Source: Clytia hemisphaerica (Eukaryota; Cnidaria; Hydrozoa; Leptothecata; Clytiidae). Taken from it: a DNA stretch of 64,000 nt. Positions 23,381 to 34,610 of the stretch are shown piece after piece. The stretch spans positions 558,001 through 622,000 of the forward strand of contig CACVBU010001361.1 in the NCBI GenBank assembly GCA_902728285.1. Reading direction: 5' to 3'. Position 1 is the first letter of the stretch; each line of letters opens with the position of its first letter. A program made the translations under genes and the position numbers. A model generated the notes under the pieces. It was not told where the DNA came from. It did no database searches and saw nothing but the letters and a program-made list of their open reading frames with translations.

Positions 23381-23452
23381 TGCCGTGACCAGGATTCGAA
23401 CCTGGGTTATTGGTGCCACAAACCAATGTACTAACCACTATACGATCACGGC
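23381..23452 (-). tRNA. tRNA-His (GTG)
   Basis: On the - strand this folds as a standard 72-nt tRNA. The acceptor stem GCCGTGA pairs with TCACGGC, the T arm is CCAGGTTCGAATCCTGG, and the anticodon arm TTGGT-TTGTGGC-ACCAA presents GTG. No intron is seen. The discriminator is A; the extra 5' G of tRNA-His is normally added after transcription. Confidence 0.95.
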
Positions 23453-23675
23453 GTTGCACAAATGGGAAAGTTAAAAGTACTTCATCTTTTTCAGTGAATT
23501 ATTAATTTCATTATCACCCAACTTCCCAACGTTTAATGTTGTTATTTTTTCTTACTGTAAAACTAAAAAGTACAGTGAGAGAGTAGACTTTTCTCTAAAT
23601 AGTAAATCAAATTTTATTTGAAAATATTTTGTTAAAACGTTTGGATTGTTTGTTAAAACGTTTGGTTCATGCCAA

Positions 23676-23749
23676 GGCCGGTTAGCTCAGTCGGTTAGAG
23701 CGTCGTGCTAATAACGCGAATGTCGTGGGTTCGACCCCCACACTGGCCA
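23676..23749 (+). tRNA. tRNA-Ile (AAT)
   Basis: A 74-nt tRNA with acceptor stem GGCCGGT/ACTGGCC, the A-box sequence TAGCTCAGTCGG, an anticodon stem-loop TCGTG-CTAATAA-CGCGA presenting AAT, and the B-box GGGTTCGACCC. It has no intron. It is the main isoacceptor for ATT/ATC codons. Confidence 0.95.
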
Positions 23750-23872
23750 TTTTTTGTTTTCAACAAATTTCCCCAATCTTTTAAGTTCATTTGACTAGCT
23801 ATAGCCAAGAGAATGGACGATCATTGGTTAAACTCAAAAGAGTCGACTAAACAAAAGGTATGACGAAAACCC

Positions 23873-23965
23873 TGCTCCAGGAGAGGCTCGAACTCTCGAC
23901 CTTCGCATTTCTTTGTCAGTACTGACTTATAAGTACGACGCTCTAACCGACTGTGCTACTGGAGC
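23873..23965 (-). tRNA. tRNA-Ile (TAT) with intron
   Basis: On the - strand the acceptor stem GCTCCAG pairs with CTGGAGC, with A-box TAGCACAGTCGG and B-box GAGTTCGAGCC. The anticodon loop CTTATAA presents TAT and is followed by an insert of roughly 18-20 nt (around GTCAGTACTGAC) before the 3' half of the anticodon stem. Eukaryotic tRNA-Ile(UAU) genes usually carry such an intron just 3' of the anticodon. It decodes the ATA codon. Confidence 0.93.
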
Positions 23966-25200
23966 TGACAAACATGCGAGGTTCAAATCGTGGTAATTAC
24001 ATAAATATTTATTTAAATTTTTATTTTTACTGTTGATTTGAACTAAACTTTCCTGTAAATCACTAGATTGGCCCTTTTTTAGTACGGTATTACGCGATTT
24101 GACGAAAAAAAAGACCGGAAAATGTATTTTAATCCTCCTAATCCCTCTCCTCTCCTCCTCTCCTAGATCCTCTCCATCAACAAAAAAATATAAAAGGCTC
24201 TTATGTTAGATCGGTCAAGTGGGCTGGATACAGAAACAAAAAATAAACAAAAAAATCACACACTCACAAACCACACTGGGCAAAGGTAGCTCAAAGAGCT
24301 ACAAGTCCCCCCAACCACCACATCACATACGACGACACCGGAAAATGTATTTTAAAATCAGACGGTGACGGTATTTGGTCTTATTTTTGTCATTATGCCG
24401 GCCGGTATTTGAACCTGTACAAACCGGTGTGACGGTGTTATTATTTTTTTTTTATTTTCGGGATTCCGGGATTCAGCAAAAATTTTGACGGGAAAACGGT
24501 ATTTCGAAGCCCTACAACCCCGTTACAAATTTTCAGAAAGTGGGAATATAAAGCAAGAAAAAGACTGATTTTGCTTGAAACACAACGTTTTTGATGTAAA
24601 AATACTAACAAAATACTAAGAAAAATTTTTTCGCGTGTATTTAATTTCGCGATTTTGTAATTTTGAACAATTTAAACAGTATTAAATTTCGCGAAAATTG
24701 ACCAAAAAACTCGCGAAATTAAGTACCCGCGAAAATTTGTAACACGCGAAAATATATACCAATAAGGTAAGTTCTTTTCGGCTTTTTTGTTTTGATTTTT
24801 CAACCACCGCTTACCAAGTCCCCCAAAAGTCAACGCGGTCATATTTCCATACTAGAGAAATATGAAATATCGCAAATATCTCGATGCTCTCGACCAATCA
24901 AAACGCTGATATTTTTTTGGGTCGGCAATAAAGTTTATAATTATTACTAACTACAAGCTAGCTATTTACCTTAAGGGAAGAAATTTTCGCGGAATTTAAT
25001 TTCGCGAATCAGAGTTTCAAAATTTCTTCCCTTAAGGTACAAAAGGGATGTAGTTTACAAGGCGGTTACAAAAAAATAATAATAAGACAAACACACGTAA
25101 TTATATAAGAGCATAGGCAATCTAAAGTTGTCAAATATTTTAAACGTTCTTATAAAAAACGTGTATTGGTAGAAATCAATAAAAAAAAGTCATACTTTTA
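23966..25200. other. Intergenic with repeat fragments
   Basis: No gene is seen. From about 24340 to 24510 the sequence has GACGGTGACGGTATTTGG-type repeats related to the ends of the 52156-55142 element. From about 24620 to 24770 TTAATTTCGCG blocks resemble the E2F-box MITE family. A GTTCTTATAAAAAACGTGTA terminus near 25145 belongs to the family at 26342 and 38335. Confidence 0.45.
24969..25037. mobile_element. 69-bp mini-MITE, TA target duplication
   Basis: CCTTAAGGGAAGAAATTTTC at the left is matched by GAAATTTTG-type sequence and CTTCCCTTAAGG inverted at the right, with TA on each side (24967-24968 and 25038-25039). The interior keeps GCGGAATTTAATTTCGCGAA, a TTCGCG variant of the box seen in 13189 and 51647. 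Confidence 0.75.
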
Positions 25201-26240
25201 TGGACCTACCTGGTTATCAAACTAATCAATGAACATTGAAACAATGAAACACATAAGACATAACTGGTCAAAATACAAGAATATAAAGAAAAATGAAAGC
25301 ATATCTATTGGGAGAAACTATCAACACTGTTGAAAAAGACTTTTGAAAAAGAAATAAAAAAGCTATTAAACGCTTTTCTTTATAAAAATAATCCACTATC
25401 AGAAAAATGCACAGCTTAATAAATAAGGTTTCCAGAAAACTCAAACCATTGCGCTCTACCGTGACATTTTCTTTATTTAGAAAAAATAATAAATAAAATA
25501 ATAATTTGGCTAAGAACATTGATCTATGCTTATAAATCTGTAAATGGTGATTCTTATAGATAAAGATTCGTTTTTCAGCCAAAAATAATAATAAGGGTTT
25601 CTAGGAAACTCAAACCATCGCGCTCTAAGGTGACATTTTTTTTTTAGAAAAAATAATAATAAATTAATAATAATTTGGCTAAGAACATTGATCTATGCAT
25701 ATAAATAGTGATTCTTATAGATAAAGACTCGTTCTTCAGCCAAAAAATAATAAGTGTTTCTAGAAAACTCAAAATATTGCCCTCCCCTGTGACATTTTCA
25801 TCTTAAAAAAACTAATAAAAATAATAATATGGCTAAGAACATTGATGTATGCTTATTAATAGTGATTCTTATAGATAAACATGCGTTTTTTGAGCCTACA
25901 TTTTTTTTTTTTTTGCAAAAATCTGCTTGAGCCATCTTTTACCTATTATATATATGATGGTACCCTACTTTCATGCAAAAAAATTAAAGAAACTTAAAGA
26001 TCCAAAGATCCAAACTTAAAGTCCCAAAATACCGTTTTTTAGCCGTTTTTTGGCCAAAATTTGCCCAAATAATTTATTTTCGAAAATCAGGCTTCGTCAC
26101 ATTTTGGCCACCACCATTTTGCACCTTTGTACCAAAAATCAAAAGATTCCTATAATTCAATCCTGAGAAAAGTTGGTAACAGACGAACGAACGGACGGAC
26201 GAACGGACATACATACCTCCACCCCACCGGGGTAGGTCCA
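25201..26240. mobile_element. GGACCTACC-ended repeat, copy B (reverse orientation)
   Basis: It is bounded by TGGACCTACC (25201) and GGTAGGTCCA (26231-26240). It is inverted relative to copies A and C: the GAACGGACGGACGAACGGAC run is at its right end. Inside are three diverged tandem units around AAGAACATTGATSTATGC and TGATTCTTATAGATAAA, the same sequences found in copy C. No coding sequence is seen. Confidence 0.75.
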
Positions 26241-26341
26241 AAAATAAAAAGTATCATTAATAATTTATGTCCGATATCATAACAAAGTATAAATTACATG
26301 GTAACATGTCAGACATGTAATGTTTAATAAGGTGCAATATA

Positions 26342-26513
26342 CACGGTTTTCTATAAGAACAAACTATATGAGAACATTATAAGGCTCTGCAGACTCTAAA
26401 ACACCCAATTTCTAAGGAAAATGGGCAAAAATACTCACAAAATGGTGAAAATAGGAACAAGTTAAGAACACCAGAGGGCTTCAAAAAATTTGAAAGTTCT
26501 TATAAAAAACATG
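26342..26513. mobile_element. 172-bp MITE with CACGTTTTTTATAAGAAC-type ends
   Basis: The left end CACGGTTTTCTATAAGAAC and the inverted right end CATGTTTTTTATAAGAAC are flanked by TA (26340-26341 and 26514-26515). It belongs to the same family as 38335-38571. Confidence 0.75.
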
Positions 26514-26515
26514 TA

Positions 26516-27310
26516 TTACTCGCTGACTTGTTCAATAAAATAATTTTTATTAAAAGAAACAAAATATAAAACAAATATACAAAAAAATTTCAGGAAATTT
26601 ACGAAAAACCCTAAGACCTGATAGTTGATTTTTAAGCAAATCAAGTGTCAAAGTCATATGGTTTTTAATAATTTACTTTAGGCTTAAAAAAACTCATGAT
26701 AATAAAAAGAAAAAGATAAGCATACCATGATAAAAACAACAACAAAATAAAAACAGATGAGCCTCAAAAGCTGATTCTTATAAAAAGGGGGAGCTTTATC
26801 ATCATAGAGGCTCAAGGGTTAAAAACAAAATGCAAAACTAAACTAAAAAGTGGCAAGTAGGTTGAAAAAACTACTGCAGTATAAAACACGATTTAAAAAA
26901 CTATTCCAATTGACATATCCAGAGCAATAATTTCATATCCTTTCATCATCGTCAATTTTTTTTTTCGAAAAAAAACTTCAAAGTATTTTTAGAAATGTTT
27001 TCCTTATTTAGGCCACACTCTGTTAACAACGATAATAAGAAAGACTACTTGTGCATTAAAAAACCACTGCTAGATTTCACCGATTTCACAGAAAAAAACA
27101 TAATTTAGAAAATCATAAAACGAAAACCCAAACAGAACAAACGAAACATTTCATCAAGCTTTTCATGGTCCTGTACTTGAACATTTGAAAATCGTCCCTC
27201 ACTAAAAAGTAAGTGCCTCGTTTTTATTCTTCAAATTTCTCGAACCCTTAAAAATTTCATATTGAAAGATAATCAGCGTTAAAAGTTGAAAAGGCAAAAA
27301 GGAATAAGTG
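26516..27310. other. 3' flank of the receptor gene, nothing recognised
   Basis: AT-rich sequence without a recognisable gene or paired repeat. Confidence 0.4.
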
Positions 27311-27320
27311 TTTATTTATT
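27311..27320 (-). promoter_or_regulatory. Polyadenylation signals of the receptor gene
   Basis: Two overlapping TTTATT (AATAAA on the - strand) lie about 45 bp past the stop codon at 27363, a normal distance for cleavage and polyadenylation. Confidence 0.65.
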
Positions 27321-27362
27321 GAAATCTATACAGCAAGAAGGATGACATTCAACTCTCCCAAT

Positions 27363-30290
27363 CTAAGAAAGATCAACAATCAAAGGCTCCTTCCCGCAAC
27401 TCGAGGTTGATCCTGATAGGAATGAGACGCCAGTAGAATTTCCACCAAGAGTTGAATCACCATCTCCATAAGGTGGGATATTGATTCTGGTCGCCTGTGT
27501 AGGGTTCACTTCTCCCCCTTCAGCTGCCAGTTGTAACTCCTTCAAACGTTGGAGGACACCTGGTGCACTAAGGCGTGCATCCCCTTCTTTGTCCCAGCCT
27601 TCTTCGATGGTGTTGCAGAGCTCAGTTACTTTCTGTAAGAAAAGATGAGAGAATTTCTCAAAATAATTTTCTTATTATTTGTGCAAGTGCGCTAATACTA
27701 AGTTGTTCAAACTCTAAGTAGTACGTTTTGATTTAGTTGTTGTGGAAAAATATGTCATTCAATTGAAAAGAAAATTCATCAAGTTAGCAGTGAATGGATC
27801 TTTCTGATAGACAAATTAGATACATAAATTCAGCAAAGGTAAAAAATCTGTGAAGCTGTTAATAGCTTTTTGGTCTCACTATCTATTAAACCGAACAATG
27901 ACTAAGTTCATATCGCCACTCACCGACCCTTTAATGAGCAGAAGTTTCTTTTTAAATCTTTGAAACATTAGCATAAATGAATTATAGATGTTGAAAATTC
28001 AAATGACATAACAATTCATTCTAAGATAAACTTACAGGATCTCTAGTCCAACCAGCTTTCAATTTCGGTCTCATTCCTTGCTCAGAAACACAAGCCCTCA
28101 ATTCTTCTAGTGTAGGATTTGTTCCAACTTCTGCTTCGAAAGGTAATTGGTATACAGGTTCTGCTGGTACTAAAACAATAGAAATGAAAACAAAAGGTAA
28201 AGAAGGATATACACAGGTTCAAGATAGGAGCCAATAAAAAAAATGTCCTCTAATTTTTGTCCTCTATAATTATAATTATAATTTTTGAAACAAAATTAAC
28301 CTAGATTAACTTTTTTGCTGGAAAATACTGAAATGAAATTGCAATTTTTCGATTGTCTAGCTTGTGGTTAAATTTTGAATTTCCATTTTTATTACACGTT
28401 ACAGAGACAACCTAATGCTAATCTCAGTATAGAATTCAGAAAACCGCACAGAAAAGCAAACTTTAAACAAGCTACCTTGCCCTGTATCGCAACGAGAGAG
28501 AAGCTCCCACAATATGAGACTAAGTGAATAACAGTCAATGCTTTTATATGATTCTGTTTGAAAAGCAACTGCGCCTTCTAGAACTTCAGGTGCCATATAC
28601 CGTTTGGTACCAACCTTAAATGAAGAAGAAAATGAGTATCAAAAATGTAAAAATAGCAGCACGTCTTCGAATGAATTGTAATAACTCAACTGACGTCTTT
28701 GTAAGACCAGCTTTACACATTTAGTAATAGCTGACACTTTGTAAGAATTCTTAGCTATAACTTTAGAAGCGACTTTGCTTGAAGAAAACCACATGTGCTT
28801 TTGTCTATTGGGTTTGAAGAATACATGTGTGGAAATATGCAAACCATTTGATTCAATGTAAAAAATGAACACATAAAGAAATGGTATGATACCTGTCCCT
28901 TGATTTCTTCTTTATCGGTGTTTTCCGAGAATTGGCATGCTGATCCAAAATCACTTATACAACATGTTAAATTGTCTCTCACTAAAACATTACGACTTTT
29001 AATATCCCGATGAGCTATGATGGGTTTTCGTATAGTTTCTGTCATAATTTCCTCGTGAAGATAAGCAATCCCTTGAGTCATTGAAATGGCTAACTGTAAC
29101 ATTAAAGTCCAATCTAGAGTATTGCTTGACAAATAGTCAGCTAATGAACCGTTAGCATGATACTGCGTAACAATCCAATATTGAATCATATTGGAATCTG
29201 ATAGTCTTTTCTCAGCACTGTAAAATTTCAAAATATTATCATGAACAAGATTATATTGATACATTGTCTTTTCTGTAATCCATGAAGATTTTTCGTGAGC
29301 TTGAATAATTTTAACGGCTACTTCATTGTTGTTGTAAGTAGCCTTCCAAACACAACCAAACTGTCCAACATTTACAACTCGGTCCCATTGAAGAGGTTTG
29401 GTGATAATAGGCGTTGGTGGTTGATAAGGTATCAGGGGATGACCAGACGGTATTCGTTGTTTATGGCGTTTCCAAAAATATAATAGTGCAATGACAACGA
29501 AAATGCTGCATATAACAGGAGGAATTGAATATTGTAATGTTTTGCTTTCTGGATGTTTTGGTAACTCGGTCATTAAGGCTGAAAATAATAAGAGATAAGA
29601 CTTGGATCAATTAATTTTACTAAATGCTAAAAATATACCTTAAGAAAACTAATTTTCGAGGACTCAATTTCCGTGGTCTTGGATAAATACCACAAAGATT
29701 AGTTATGGAAAATACAGTTTTACTGTAAATCCAGGTAAATCTGCGGAAATTTCCAAGCAAAGTAAAAGAATTTCAGCAAAAGAAGTCTTGCAAAAGTAAT
29801 ATCAATTTCATACCTTCGCATTGTGAAAATAAAATAGAGAACAAACGACTAAAGCAATGACACAAAAAATCTACAAATGACTAACAGAACGTTAAAAAAC
29901 GCCCAAACCTTTAAAAAAGTCATTCATAATTGTATAGATAATAAAATTCTTACTTGTTTCAGTAGATGTGCTGGGAGTGGGTGTCATCAATGTAGCATTC
30001 TGTATAAGATTTTTGTTGCATCTATTTCCAGTACAGCAACACATAAAAGAATCGATGCCATTATGCTTTCCCTTGTGTCGAAGGTGGCAGTCAATATGTG
30101 TCAAATGGTCTGGATTACAAAACCCCTTGCCTTCTTTCTCCCAACAGCCAGCAAAGCCAGGCTGAAGTTCTCCAGTCATGTTTCGATAAAATATTGTGCA
30201 TACTTGATTTTTTCCACATGTTTCAAAACAGTTCAAATCTTCGAAACATTTTTGAGATTTTTTCTCATTAAGGCTTAAACATTGACTCAT
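27363..30290 (-). CDS. Activin/BMP type II receptor serine/threonine kinase (5' exon not seen)
   Basis: A single-pass TGF-beta superfamily receptor that binds ligand outside the cell and phosphorylates type I receptors. Exons on -: 30290-29954, 29578-28893, 28614-28476, 28169-28036, 27632-27363; all junctions are GT-AG and in frame, giving 521 residues from the first visible Met. The first exon is the Cys-rich ectodomain with the type II hallmark GCWEKEG, CNPDHL and FMCCCTGNRCNKN. A membrane helix lies at about 129-148. The kinase has the glycine loop VGQFGCV (about 183-189), VAVKII (Lys 202), HRDIKSRN (Asp 304), SDFGSA (about 321-326) and GTKRYMAPEVLEG, all characteristic of ActRII/BMPR2 and with catalytic residues intact. 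The exon reads back to an AG acceptor at 30302, so a signal-peptide exon must lie farther upstream; I could not find it. Activin-type versus BMPR2-type is unresolved, but no long BMPR2 tail is present. Confidence 0.93.
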
Positions 30291-30301
30291 TTTACTTTTT
30301 T

Positions 30302-31262
30302 CTATAGAAATAATTGTAATGAAAGATAATTTGATTCTCGTAGAATAAAGCTTAAACTTTCTGAGTGGTCTGTCTCTCTATAAATCTATTTGCAAAATTG
30401 GCCTACCCCTTATATGTTGGCTTATAAGTCCTCACTCTTTTGAGCTTAAAAACATTCTTCCTTTCAAAGTTTAGGCCCCCAAAGAATTTAGGTCCCCTTG
30501 AATGTTACAGTTTATAATAGTCTTCCTGTTACCACAAAATCTCTACGAAAAGCAATCAAACATTTAAAAACCAAGGGGTTTAGGGAAAGTGCGTTTTAGC
30601 TTCTAACTTATTTTGATACCATAACCTAATGGGGACTTAAGGTGAGCAACCTACCATAGGTACTGCAAGTGAGTCTAATATTGACATCTTGTATCTAATT
30701 CTGCCACCTGTCTTTAGAGAAAGCAATAATAAGGTCAGAATCGTTGATCACTAATAAACAGTCGAAAGGAGTTTTTGCCAAATTTGTCAAACATTTCTTG
30801 TTGTCGAACAACTAACTTGTCTACAGGGATATTTGTCCCTGTATATGCGAGTGCATATGATTGGTTGATCCGCGCTGAGTTACTGAGCAGAATTTTCGCA
30901 GGGGTTTTTGCTATTTTCCTATGCGCCTGCATAATTTATGGAAAAGCTGACATTGCAAAAAAAAAAGAGATAAACAAGTGAAAATGAAAATACAGGTACA
31001 TTTCTAAACAAAATGGCTGATGGAAAGGAGCCTTTATAAATGTGGCTGAAGTTTTGATGTAGTTTAAACTAAAGTAGTCGGTTGGATATTTAAGATAGAA
31101 ATGGCAATTTTTACAACGATGAAATGCGGAATCAGTAGAAAAGTAAAAAAAGTAATTAAGGCAAGACCAATTTGATTAGTTGTTTTACGAGCCCAATCGA
31201 CCCTGAAATTACAAAAATTGAAATAAAAATAGTAGTATGTAATAGTTATCAGACAGTTGCGA
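30302..31262. other. Upstream of the receptor ectodomain exon
   Basis: This should be intron plus, perhaps, the signal-peptide exon on -. No ATG followed by a hydrophobic stretch and a donor could be identified with confidence. Confidence 0.35.
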
Positions 31263-31380
31263 GTACAATATGAGAAATATTTTACGAGTTCCGAGATTTT
31301 TCCGTACAATATTTTCCGAGCCTTTAGGCGAGAAAAATATACGGAAAATCTGGAACGAGTGAAATATTTCCATATTGTAC
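31263..31380. mobile_element. 118-bp MITE with GTACAATATG ends
   Basis: The left end GTACAATATGAGAAATATTT and the inverted right end GTACAATATGGAAATATTTC extend into matching GTTCCRGATTTTYCCGTA arms, so nearly the whole element is a hairpin. Confidence 0.75.
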
Positions 31381-31760
31381 GAGCCGACGTAACTTAAGCT
31401 GAAGTCGGCTTTTATTTGCCGACGTAGTTTACACCCTAGGTCGGCGTGCCGACAAAAGAAATGTTTTGGGTCGGCAAAGCCGACCTAAAGAGGAAAAATA
31501 TTTTTGTTAGGTCAATCTATTTGTGTTATCATTTGATAACACATGATAATCGAGCCTCATTCCATTCTCTTTATAAAACATAAAACTTATTAACACAATT
31601 ATAGAGCAGCTGAATTTGTTAGTTCGTTAATTATTGTCTTTACCGACCTAAACAAGCTACTTAGGACGGCTTTGCCGACCTAAAATGACCTCTAGGTCGG
31701 CAAAATTTTGCCGGCCTACGGCCGGTTTTGGTCGGCACTTACGTGCCGATATGATTTAGT
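31381..31760. repeat. GTCGGCA-rich inverted-repeat element
   Basis: GTCGGC and its complement GCCGAC occur over ten times, including the perfect palindrome TAGGTCGGCAAAGCCGACCTA-like core near 31470 and its relatives near 31665 and 31692. Both outer flanks carry GCCGAYRT motifs in opposite orientation. It directly abuts the 118-bp MITE. No coding potential is seen. Confidence 0.6.
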
Positions 31761-32480
31761 CTGAATTCACAGGGCTGGCATTTTTGTAGCAAAGTGACAT
31801 TAGTTTGCTTCTACCGCTACAATGCAACAACATCTTTCCTTCAATTTATATTTTGTACATGTAAAATACAAGATATATTGTATTATACTCTTTTTAATCA
31901 ATCAGATTGCAGATATTTTTTGGATCGCCGATAACTTTTTATTTTCTTTGCTACAGACTGCTAAATTTTCAAAATGCTTTTACAAAGTTTTGAGAATTTT
32001 ATGTTCAATTTTTCATTTTATCCATGAATTAGACCTTTTTGTGTCTTTTTATTTTCTAATTTAAATTTTTGTCAATATGTAGTAGTTTTGCTACCTTTTT
32101 AAGAGATTTTATAGTTGAAATGCAATTTTTATTTTTCCGCCAACCGACTGACCCTCTTTTTGGGTAGGTTGTCCTGTAAAACAACAAATTAAATTGGCCT
32201 CATCTAAATCAAAATTGCTGTTTTCGGGAAATATTGCCCTTTTTAAAAGAAAAGTTGATTTTATCATTGCGCACGTGGAACACGTGGTATATTTGACACC
32301 CTCTCAATTACTAGGGCCACTTTGACTCGTTTACCTTTGTTTTCAACTGGTTTTTGTTGGAATTGCAGACTAGCAAAATCAAGTCATATAAACAAACTTA
32401 AAACGGGGGTTTTGTTTCTTTCTGGCTGCTGTGTTTTGGCATCGATGCAGAATGTTCACATTATTTTAGAACTTTTCATG
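31761..32480. other. Intergenic, nothing recognised
   Basis: The open frames at 31822-32064 and 32322-32612 are not recognisable; the second runs into the adjacent MITE. Confidence 0.4.
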
Positions 32481-32486
32481 TTATTC

Positions 32487-32957
32487 CAGACGTCCGCGCT
32501 CGATAGGATCGATCATCGGAACGGCTCGATGACGGATCAATATGTGATCGATGGATTACTTAACGATCCGGATAGGAGATCGATGGAAGATTCAGCCATT
32601 AAAAAGTCTTGAGTATCGATCCTTCGTTGATCCATTATCGAGCTAGTATTTCAATTGAGTATATTGATTTGTCATCGATTGTTAATCGATTCGTCATCTA
32701 TTGTTAATCGATTCGTCATCTATTGTTAATCGATTCGTCATCGATCGTTAATCGATTTGTTATCGATGGTAAATCGAGTATGAGTCGATAGGGTTGATAA
32801 GATCGATAAAAGATTGATGATAGATCGATAAATAATCAATAACTAATCATAAGCTTTAAAAAATCTCCCATCCAGATCGTTAAGTAATCCATCGATCACA
32901 TATCGATCCGTCATCGAGCCGTTCTGATGATCGATCTTATCGAGCGCGGACGTCTGG
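32487..32957. mobile_element. 471-bp MITE with 95-bp TIRs and 6-bp target duplication
   Basis: The left TIR 32487-32581 starts CCAGACGTCCGCGCTCGATA and is inverted at 32863-32957 with five mismatches, all transitions. The six bases GTTATT flank it at 32481-32486 and 32958-32963. The centre holds about four 22-bp tandem units with GTTAATCGATTCGTCATC. ATCGAT palindromes are everywhere. A 6-bp duplication is unusual for common MITE groups, so the superfamily is left open. Confidence 0.9.
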
Positions 32958-32963
32958 GTTATT

Positions 32964-33805
32964 GAGCAATGAAAAACCTTTTCCTCAATGCTATTTCACA
33001 ATTTTCAAACACCTCTGAATCTTTGTCCATACCATATTATAAGAACATACATTTTTGCTTACTCAGCATTTCACCGTTGAACCTTTTTACCGTGAACTGA
33101 AAATAATTAAAAGAACCCGGTTTCCTTTAGAATTTAATGTGATCATAACTGCCAACCAACTCTGTTAATTTCATTTAAAAGCGCCGGCTTATTTTTTAAT
33201 GAATACCTTTAAATCTCTTGCAAGTTAAGTAAATGATACGGCGCTTTCGCAGCATTAATCTTTGATACACATTTCGGCGGGATGCTAGTGTGACTAACTG
33301 GATCCTTTTTTAATTGAAAGAATTGCGATGTTTTAACTAAACTTCTTGTTTGATCTGGTTTGATAGATGAACTTGTTTGAAGAGAATAATACCAAGAATT
33401 TCATTTAAAGGTTTGTTTTAAATATTTTGCAGATCCGGTGTCAAAATAACAAGATGCATGGCAAAGTTAAATGAATCTACGGTACAGCTTAGTTAAAAGA
33501 TACCCTTGCTGTCAAGAAATATCAATAAGAAAAGCTTGAAAAGCTTGAAAACACTTTAAAACACTTAAAAAGAAAGAACAATTCCTTACTTTTAATCACA
33601 TAGCAGAACCTTCCTTGCCACTATTTTTTTTTACTGTTTTCAGACATTTCCGTAAACCATAACCTGATTCTTTCACAGTATCAAAACATAGTTTGGAATC
33701 TGAGCTCAAAGAAAACTCTCTCTCAGCTCAGGACGCGTTTGTACACGCGTCCTTCTTGGTACCTAACTGTTCTAGCTTTGAAAGTTTTTTGAGTTTGTAC
33801 TGTAG
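32964..33805. other. Intergenic, nothing recognised
   Basis: No gene or paired repeat was found. Confidence 0.4.
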
Positions 33806-33922
33806 TACCGTAGTTGGTCTAATATCGACATCCCTCGATTCCGACACCCTTTTTTAAAGACAGGAGTAATATAAAAGCTTGAATAGACCTTTTTTTAAAG
33901 AGGCAGCCATGTTGAATAATTA

Positions 33923-34027
33923 TGTACTCCAGCATAAAAAACAATGATACAGCCATGCATAATTTTTAAAATATGCATGAGACAGTAATTATGCATGGCT
34001 GTAGCATTGTTTTTATGCTGGAGTACA
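33923..34027. mobile_element. 105-bp hairpin MITE, TA target duplication
   Basis: TGTACTCCAGCATAAAAAAC is exactly mirrored at the right end, with arms of about 42 bp and TA on both sides (33921-33922 and 34028-34029). It is nested within the left arm of the foldback element. Confidence 0.85.
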
Positions 34028-34110
34028 TACTGTGAGATTGGGTAACTTGCATCAGTGGAGGCTAGCATGCATAGCCCTCAAATGAAAGACCTGGCTGGTC
34101 ATTAAAATAC

Positions 34111-34311
34111 AAAGCCAGACGATCTCAAGCGAACGGAATCGACAATCGAACCATTCGAACCAAATCGAACGCAATTGAGCGATTGAAATTCGATTGTTGA
34201 ACGCAATCGAATCTCAATCAAACGTCAAAATTCTGGGTAATATTTGATTGGTTCGATTGTTGTTTGACTGGTTCGATCGTTGATTCCGTTCGATTGAGAT
34301 TGTCTGGCTTT
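34111..34311. mobile_element. CAATCGAA-rich repeat (copy 2)
   Basis: The ends AAAGCCAGACGATCTCAAGC and its inverse (GATTGAGATTGTCTGGCTTT) enclose dense CAATCGAA/TTCGATTG motifs. This is the best-preserved copy of the family. Confidence 0.8.
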
Positions 34312-34420
34312 GTTCTTGCAGCTTCCCAACATCAAAGCTCTCAAACATCACAAGCCGAATGAAATTACTTTCGATTTCCCGTACAAATTATGCGATGAAC
34401 AATCCGGGGGTTAATGAAAC

Positions 34421-34610
34421 GACGATCGAATGCAATCGAATGCAATCGAACATCAATCGAACGCACTCGAATATAAATCGAATCTGAAAATTGCGGTAAT
34501 ATTCGATTGAGATTCGATTGCGTTCGACAATTGAATTTCAATCGGTCGATTGCGTTTGATTTGGTTCGACTGGTTCGATTGTCGATTCCATTTGATTGAG
34601 ATCATCTGGA
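34421..34610. mobile_element. CAATCGAA-rich repeat (copy 3, left end lost)
   Basis: The right end GATTGAGATCATCTGGA matches copy 2, while the left terminus CCAGAC is gone. The interior repeats GCAATCGAA. Confidence 0.7.

Noticed and set aside
32660..32770. Regularly spaced repeats resembling a CRISPR array
   Set aside because: Units are contiguous 22-bp tandem repeats without unique spacers, inside a MITE of a eukaryotic genome.
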